Positions 23,133-27,727 of a DNA stretch of 27,727 bases are shown here, piece by piece. The DNA lies in NCBI GenBank assembly GCA_031323845.1, contig JAVIYP010000038.1:1-27727 (forward strand), in the 5' to 3' direction. How positions within the stretch are numbered: position 1 is the first letter of the stretch; each line of letters opens with the position of its first letter. This DNA comes from PUPG01 sp031323845. GTDB lineage: Bacteria; Bacteroidota; Bacteroidia; Bacteroidales; UBA7960. Under the pieces are notes generated by a model. The model was not told the origin of the DNA, ran no database searches, and saw only the letters and a list, made by a program, of their open reading frames with translations. The position numbers and the translations under genes were made by a program.

Positions 23133-23140
23133 CAAAGGTA
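23133..23140 (-). promoter_or_regulatory. -7 element for the acyl-CoA synthetase gene
   Basis: TACCTTTG on the minus strand fits TAnnTTTG; the start would fall near 23127, about 13 bases before ATG 23114. It overlaps the alternative TTG start and so decides the start codon. No good -33 match. Confidence 0.5.
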
Positions 23141-23499
23141 GGCTTTTTTAAGGTGAAAACGCCCATAAAAATTCTTAAAGCCTTGTCAGTAAATGTATTT
23201 TGAGATAAATAACGGATTAAAACGTTTGTTTGAAGCAAAAGTTTGGTTGTAAATTTTTCTCTTGAAGATGAAGCCGGCAAAAACCAAAGGTTAGTTGGCT
23301 GCGCTATACAGGAATATACTATGCTACCGGGACACCCTAAAACCAGAACTTCCAACGTTAAAAACCTGCTTACCTGTATATTATAAAATGTTAAGGACAA
23401 TCGTCTGCGGAAGTCAGGGGGGCAGATAAAAAAGCGGGTTTCTCAAAAGTTTTTTAAAGCCTCTGAGGTTTTAATTTGTGAAATACTTTTCCGGCAGGA
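23141..23499. other. gene-free intergenic stretch
   Basis: About 360 bases between the acyl-CoA synthetase promoter and the receptor terminator. It is AT-rich, and the reading frames there look random. I see no RNA gene, transposon remnant or strong promoter. Confidence 0.6.
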
Positions 23500-23546
23500 G
23501 TACCAAAAATAAGAGGGTGTCCCGTACTTTTGAGACACCCTCTTAT
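23500..23546 (-). terminator. intrinsic terminator of the TonB-dependent receptor gene
   Basis: A perfect 13-bp stem (23509-23521 with 23534-23546), a 12-base loop, and on the minus strand a following TTTTTGG run. It begins 19 bases after the receptor stop codon. The loop carries the CTTTTGAGAC phrase common in Bacteroidota hairpins, as far as I recall. Confidence 0.82.
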
Positions 23547-23565
23547 GTGTGATGTTTTCAGTTGG

Positions 23566-26500
23566 TTACAGGAGGTATCTCACACCCACCTGTAATCTCC
23601 ATGTTTGATTGATGTTCACTAATCTTCTGTAGGAGTTTTCCCTGAACGCCTGCTCCAGTTCGGGGCCGGCGCCGGGAAGTGAGTTCAGGCCTGAGGGAAC
23701 GTTGATGCTGTATTCAGGCTGGTTGGTATCGGTGTTCCTTCCTCTGTACACCAGTGGTGCGGATTGCCACACGGTGTTGCCGACACCCCACTCGCTGTTG
23801 ATCATGTTACCGACGTTGAGTATGTCGAAAGTGATCTGCAGCTTGTGCCTGTCGGGTAATTGGGTGAGGTTGATGTCCTGGGTAAACCTGAAGTCGAAGC
23901 GATGCACCCATGGCAGCAGGGCACCGTTACGCTCGGCAATGGAGCCACGGTTGTTGTTAAGGTAGTCATCCTGCTCAATGAAAGCATTGAGGATGTTCCA
24001 CTGCTGTGCTGGAGTGAGTTCCTCGCCTCCGACGGTAGTTGGGATCAGGTTGATTTCGCTTGCGTCTTTCGGGATATACATCAGGCGTGCAGCTCTGTCT
24101 CCGAAGTTACCGGCATACACATAGCTGAAACGTCCGCCTTCACCACCGGTGTAAAACAGTGAGAACGACGAGGTGTTTCGTGCGCTCAGGGCACGGGTGT
24201 CAAAACTCAGGAATGCCACAAATCGGTTGGGTTGGTCAAAGCGGCTGTAGCCCATTTCTGGATTGTTTCTGTCTTCTTTGACAACGTTCGGCCACAGGGA
24301 TGCAGCCTGCGATCCGCCGATCAGTCCGTAGTCGCGGCTAACTCCGCGCGTATAAGCTACGCTGGCAAAAAGACCGTTTTCAAAGTCTTTTTGCAGCTGA
24401 GCGGTGATAGACCAGTAGTAGCCCTGGTTGGTGTTGGTGAGCAGCATGATTTCATTGGCAGAACCAACGTTTTCGCCATTTACGATATAGTTGCTCACTT
24501 CGGTGTAAGAAGTGAAGTAGGGCCTTTGGTCAACGCCAGAAAAAGTGCCGGCAGGTGCAGCCAGGTTGATGTTCTGAGCCAGCGGGCTGTTAAAGTCGCT
24601 GGAGTAAATGCCTTCAAGGGTACCGATAATGTCGAACGGCAGGCGGTAATCGGCGGCAATGTTGGTGCGCCATACCTGCGGAAAGCGGAAGTCAGGATCG
24701 GTAATGTTGATATCTCTTGAAACCTGCGCTTCAAGATCGTCGCCGGTGGGCTTGTAAGTAGCCGGATCGGGTGAAAATCCCTCCCAATTGGGCCGTCCTG
24801 CTGTGCCCCATTGATTCTCGTGCCAGTATTCGTTACCGTCAGCATCTGTGCGCAATACCCATCTGTCCCAGCCGGTAAAGCCACGTGTTACCCCGTTGGC
24901 AGAAATCTGGTTGGAGATCCAGACAAAGGGGATACGACCGGAGAAAAAGCCGGTTCCACCGCGCAGACGAAGGCTGTTGTCGCCAAACACGTCATAGTTG
25001 AACGACAGACGTGGAGAGATCAGGGGCTTCACGCCAGGCATCTGACTAACATCGGGTGCAATTTTCCTGTCCGGATTTGAAGGATCTGTGAACCGGTTAT
25101 GCTCTTCTGCAAAGATCTCATCCAGACGCGGGTTGTTGGGCGGATCAAATGGGAAGAATGGTAAATCTACACGTAAACCGGCAGTAACTACCAGATCAGG
25201 ATTTACCTGGAATTTATCCTGGACATAAATACCAAACTGTCCGAAAGCAGTTTCATCCATCGGAAGGTCATCAGGTCCTTCATAGGAGTAGCTCATGGCA
25301 AAACCGTCGGGCACTGCACCCGGCACCCTGTTGATGACCACATCCAGGAAGTTCTGGTACGAATTAAAACGGTAGAATGTATGGGCATTAGGGTTGAATG
25401 CATTCTCAAAAGTCATGTATTCAAAGTTGAAACCAGCAGTCAGCGTGTGTCTTCCCATGAAAGCTGAGAAGTTGTTGGTGATGTTGATGATCTGATTCTG
25501 CAGCAGGTTTCCTACGGTGAACAGCTCGTTACCCAGTGCAAAGTAATACAGGGGTGTGCCCAGGGGCATTGGGTTTCCATCACCGTCAACGTCGCCGGGT
25601 TTCGGTCCGTCCCACTCCAGTACCTCTACAAACGGGAAGGTCTGTCCACCGGGTACACTGCGTTTGGGATCTTCAATAAAGGTGTAGCCAATGTTGAGGT
25701 TATTGGCAAAACGGTTGCCGAAAACCGAGTTCAATTCAGCTACGAAGGAGTTTACATTGTTGTCAACAGAATAGTTGGCATTTCTGAAGGTCAGTGCATC
25801 CATACCAAACCTGTTGGTATTGGTATAGCGCGTCAGGTTTCTTACGCTGTTTCCGTTAATGGTCACATCGCGGAAGGCAGAATAGCGGTTGTAGCGGATC
25901 GATGCCCTGTGGTTGGGATTGATGTTATAGTCAAGTCTGAAGTTCAGCCTGAGTGCTTCGTTAGCGAAAGGATAGTTCTCATAGGGACCTGTTTCGTAGT
26001 CATAGATGTTCATCATCTGTTGTCTGACAAAGTCCATATGGTCTGCCTGCACCCTGGTTACGTTTGGGCCGGAGAGTCCCGGACGGGCTGCCAGACGGCT
26101 GTCACCGGGCACCGAAGATTCTTCCTGCTCAACGCTGACAAAAAAGAAAAGACGGTCACGGATAATGGGGCCACCCACGCTTACACCGTAGATGTTGGTG
26201 AGAGCCTCATCCACATTGAAACTGTCGTCTCCAATTTTGCGTCCGATCATGTATTCGTTACGGAAGAATGTATAGACAGAACCGCGGAATTCATTGGTGC
26301 CACTGCGTGTGATGGCGTTGACATTGGCACCGGTAAATCCACCCTGGCGCACATCAAAAGGTGCAATGTTGATTTGTATCTCTTCGATGGCTTCCATGCT
26401 GATGGGGTTGGTGGCGGCAAACTGACCGGAACCCAGACCGAAGTTGTTGTTATAAATGTTCCCGTCAACGGTGTAGTTGTTGAAACGGTTGTCGCGGCCG

Positions 26501-27024
26501 GCAAAGCTTGACCCGTTGCTCAGCGGACTCATTCTCGTGAAATCTTCAATCGTACGGGAAATGGTCGGCATACGCTGAATGTTGTCAACGTTCAGGTTGG
26601 TGGCGGCACCGGTACGGTCTGCATTCATCACAGGGTCGATAGCGCCGAGAACGATTACCTCTTCCAGCACCATGCCCGACTCAGGAAGCATGAAGATCAA
26701 CGTACGGCTCTCTCCAAGCGCCAGCCGAAGGTCAGTGATCCTGTCTGTTTCATAACCGACAAAGGAAACTGTAACCGTGTACGGTCCGCCAGTCCTCAGG
26801 TTGGGCAGGTTGAAACGACCGTCGTCCCTGGTAACCGTACCGTAACGCGTACCTGACGGCTCATGGATTGCCACAACGTTGGCATTGGCCAGGGGAAGGT
26901 TGGCGTAAGTAAACACCTGGCCCTCAATAGCCGAAGTGGTCACCCCTTGTGCGAAAACTGCATTCGATCCAAGCATTAGGACGAATGCAGCCAGGCAGCT
27001 CATCAAAATAATTAGTCTTCTCAT
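23566..27024 (-). CDS. Oar-like TonB-dependent outer-membrane receptor
   Basis: A 1152-residue outer-membrane protein. Order: a Sec signal peptide (MRRLIILMSCLAAFVLMLGSNAVFA, cleavage likely after A25), a carboxypeptidase-regulatory-like beta-sandwich (~33-110; IEGQVFTYANLPLANANVV, DDGRFNLPNLRTGGPYTV), a plug domain (~130-240; VDNIQRMPTISRTIEDFTRMSP, FNNYTVDGNIYNN, ITRSGTNEFRGSVY) and a long 22-strand-type barrel ending LQVGVRYLL. The plug wording fits the Oar family rather than SusC, and no SusD gene is adjacent. Ligand is unknown. The start at 27024 gives a proper signal peptide. An upstream in-frame ATG at 27123 lies before the predicted transcription start. Own promoter and terminator suggest a single-gene unit. 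Confidence 0.92.
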   Translation of the reverse strand: MRRLIILMSCLAAFVLMLGSNAVFAQGVTTSAIEGQVFTYANLPLANANVVAIHEPSGTRYGTVTRDDGRFNLPNLRTGGPYTVTVSFVGYETDRITDLRLALGESRTLIFMLPESGMVLEEVIVLGAIDPVMNADRTGAATNLNVDNIQRMPTISRTIEDFTRMSPLSNGSSFAGRDNRFNNYTVDGNIYNNNFGLGSGQFAATNPISMEAIEEIQINIAPFDVRQGGFTGANVNAITRSGTNEFRGSVYTFFRNEYMIGRKIGDDSFNVDEALTNIYGVSVGGPIIRDRLFFFVSVEQEESSVPGDSRLAARPGLSGPNVTRVQADHMDFVRQQMMNIYDYETGPYENYPFANEALRLNFRLDYNINPNHRASIRYNRYSAFRDVTINGNSVRNLTRYTNTNRFGMDALTFRNANYSVDNNVNSFVAELNSVFGNRFANNLNIGYTFIEDPKRSVPGGQTFPFVEVLEWDGPKPGDVDGDGNPMPLGTPLYYFALGNELFTVGNLLQNQIINITNNFSAFMGRHTLTAGFNFEYMTFENAFNPNAHTFYRFNSYQNFLDVVINRVPGAVPDGFAMSYSYEGPDDLPMDETAFGQFGIYVQDKFQVNPDLVVTAGLRVDLPFFPFDPPNNPRLDEIFAEEHNRFTDPSNPDRKIAPDVSQMPGVKPLISPRLSFNYDVFGDNSLRLRGGTGFFSGRIPFVWISNQISANGVTRGFTGWDRWVLRTDADGNEYWHENQWGTAGRPNWEGFSPDPATYKPTGDDLEAQVSRDINITDPDFRFPQVWRTNIAADYRLPFDIIGTLEGIYSSDFNSPLAQNINLAAPAGTFSGVDQRPYFTSYTEVSNYIVNGENVGSANEIMLLTNTNQGYYWSITAQLQKDFENGLFASVAYTRGVSRDYGLIGGSQAASLWPNVVKEDRNNPEMGYSRFDQPNRFVAFLSFDTRALSARNTSSFSLFYTGGEGGRFSYVYAGNFGDRAARLMYIPKDASEINLIPTTVGGEELTPAQQWNILNAFIEQDDYLNNNRGSIAERNGALLPWVHRFDFRFTQDINLTQLPDRHKLQITFDILNVGNMINSEWGVGNTVWQSAPLVYRGRNTDTNQPEYSINVPSGLNSLPGAGPELEQAFRENSYRRLVNINQTWRLQVGVRYLL

Positions 27025-27082
27025 TGTTTTTGTTTTTTGTTTTTGGTTAATGAAAATTGAAGTGGATATAATAAGTGTTGCG

Positions 27083-27115
27083 CAAAAATAGTAAAGCCCA
27101 AAATAACTTCTCAAT
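27083..27115 (-). promoter_or_regulatory. promoter of the TonB-dependent receptor gene
   Basis: On the minus strand ATTG (27115-27112), 21 bases, then TATTTTTG (27090-27083), a good fit to the Bacteroidota pattern. The start near 27076 leaves a ~52-base A-rich leader before ATG 27024 and rules out the ATG at 27123. Confidence 0.57.
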
Positions 27116-27149
27116 AGCGTCATTTATAAAAGCTTTAATTTATCGTTAA

Positions 27150-27161
27150 CTTAACGTTAAG
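27150..27161. promoter_or_regulatory. 12-bp perfect palindrome upstream of the receptor promoter
   Basis: CTTAACGTTAAG is a perfect palindrome centred about 40 bases upstream of the receptor's -33 element. The half-site word recurs next to it (CGTTAAC) and at 27224 (TTAACGGAATGTTAA). A regulator-binding site is possible but unproven. Confidence 0.35.
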
Positions 27162-27262
27162 AAGAACCTGGAAAAAGTGCCTAAAAATAATTGGTTTTTT
27201 GGTTTTTTTAGGAAAAAGTTATTAACGGAATGTTAAAAACCGGTTCCGCGCATCACCAAACG

Positions 27263-27289
27263 CTGATTAACCCATTAATGGCCAATCAG
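27263..27289. other. nested dyad
   Basis: CTGATT (27263-27268) and AATCAG (27284-27289) flank a perfect 10-bp palindrome CCATTAATGG (27272-27281). It could bind a dimeric regulator or form a small hairpin. No gene follows within the window. Confidence 0.35.
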
Positions 27290-27400
27290 GATGAATATTT
27301 ACAGCCTTGCTAAAAACATAACCTTTAACCCGATGCCTGCACCGTGACTTGCTTTAGAGTGGGGCAGGTCTGAATTCAAAGTCCGGAAAACTATTGTTGA

Positions 27401-27424
27401 ATCGTTTAATCGTTTAATTGTTTA
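27401..27424. repeat. three 8-bp tandem units
   Basis: ATCGTTTA, ATCGTTTA, ATTGTTTA in tandem, followed by a decayed TTTATTGG. Simple intergenic repeat. Confidence 0.7.
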
Positions 27425-27449
27425 TTTATTGGTTTTTTCTTTGTGAAGG

Positions 27450-27620
27450 ATTAGGTCCGGAGGAGATGGAAGCTCGAAGGCAGAAGGAAACAAGTTAGCT
27501 CGAAGCTGGAAGGAAGAAAGAGAGGTCGGAAGCTTGTTTCGAACGTAGTGAGAAATCTGTTAGGAAGTCTGAGGTCAGAATTCAGAATTCAGAGGTCGGA
27601 GGTTTGATGTTTGAGGTTAG
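27450..27620. repeat. degenerate purine-rich short-word repeats
   Basis: A stretch built from recurring short words: AGCTCGAAG at 27471 and 27497, AGAGGTCGGA at 27521 and 27591, tandem AATTCAG at 27580-27593, and GTTTGATGTTTGAGG at 27602-27616. It also has TTCGAACGTAGTGAGAAATCTG near 27538, in phrase form. It has the look of dispersed intergenic filler sequences of Bacteroidota genomes and is not coding in any frame. Confidence 0.55.
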
Positions 27621-27727
27621 TCACCAGATGGGCGCAGGCCCATAATATATATTAAGCTAACTGTTAAACGTAGTCTGTTTATAATAAATATATTAAGGCA
27701 GTAATTAATGTGGTCTCTGTTAGCCTC

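Larger units (their letters stand above)
27162..27727. other. gene-free right end of the window
   Basis: Apart from the dyad and repeats listed separately, the last ~570 bases have no convincing reading frame. A small perfect hairpin (ATGGGC/GCCCAT, 27628-27643, 4-base loop) lies near the end, followed by AT-rich sequence. A gene may begin beyond the edge. Confidence 0.6.

Noticed and set aside
23125..23400. 91-codon minus-strand frame upstream of the acyl-CoA synthetase
   Set aside because: It runs through the promoter and overlaps the start of the synthetase; its composition looks random.
27025..27123. 33-residue N-terminal extension of the TonB-dependent receptor from ATG 27123
   Set aside because: It lies upstream of the predicted transcription start and would bury the clear signal peptide beginning at 27024.
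1..27727. CRISPR arrays, insertion sequences, prophage or defence islands
   Set aside because: No regularly spaced repeats, transposase, integrase, attachment-site or known defence-gene signatures were seen on either strand.

Overview
The window looks like a chromosomal stretch from an anaerobic or microaerophilic member of the Bacteroidota, probably close to Bacteroidales/Marinilabiliales. Three things point there. Promoter-like sites follow the Bacteroidota pattern (TAnnTTTG with a poorly conserved upstream TTTG), and Shine-Dalgarno sequences are weak or missing. The gene complement includes an Oar-like TonB-dependent receptor, ferredoxin-type IorAB, a single-chain GcvP and HldD. The alaS / M23 peptidase / MerR neighbourhood is, from memory, one seen in this phylum. 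I see no phage, IS, CRISPR, tRNA or rRNA. Most of the window is housekeeping, and the interest lies in unusual domain architectures.

Layout, left to right. Minus strand: a panB fragment cut by the window edge and a rubrerythrin-like ferritin-like protein. Plus strand: an aminoglycoside-phosphotransferase-fold sugar kinase fused to a RapZ C-terminal domain, a MurU-like nucleotidyltransferase 13 bases later, and an AddB-like nuclease with four cysteines placed for an Fe-S staple. AlaS converges on this nuclease from the minus strand. A compact divergent promoter region separates alaS from a membrane-anchored M23 (LytM) peptidase, a small MerR regulator, an MFS transporter carrying a duplicated periplasmic insert, and HldD. 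AcpH (minus) converges on HldD and diverges from iorA-iorB and gcvP. A strong terminator closes gcvP. A 459-base gene-poor stretch then leads to an unrecognised four-helix membrane protein. It converges on a long-chain acyl-CoA synthetase with an 11-residue repeat insertion. A large Oar-like TonB-dependent receptor with its own promoter and terminator follows. The last 700 bases have no gene but hold palindromes and degenerate short-word repeats.

How the genes may work together. The kinase-RapZ fusion and the nucleotidyltransferase resemble the AmgK-MurU route, which turns free MurNAc/GlcNAc into sugar-1-phosphate and then UDP-sugar. In E. coli the RapZ C-terminal domain senses glucosamine-6-phosphate. 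Joining the two suggests an enzyme that both makes and senses envelope amino-sugar metabolites; I consider this the best candidate for an undescribed system here. LytM peptidase, HldD (LPS heptose) and AcpH (acyl-carrier protein) add further envelope and lipid functions. IorAB and GcvP belong to anaerobic amino-acid catabolism.

All positions, motifs and repeats were read by eye; no database search or structure prediction was run.
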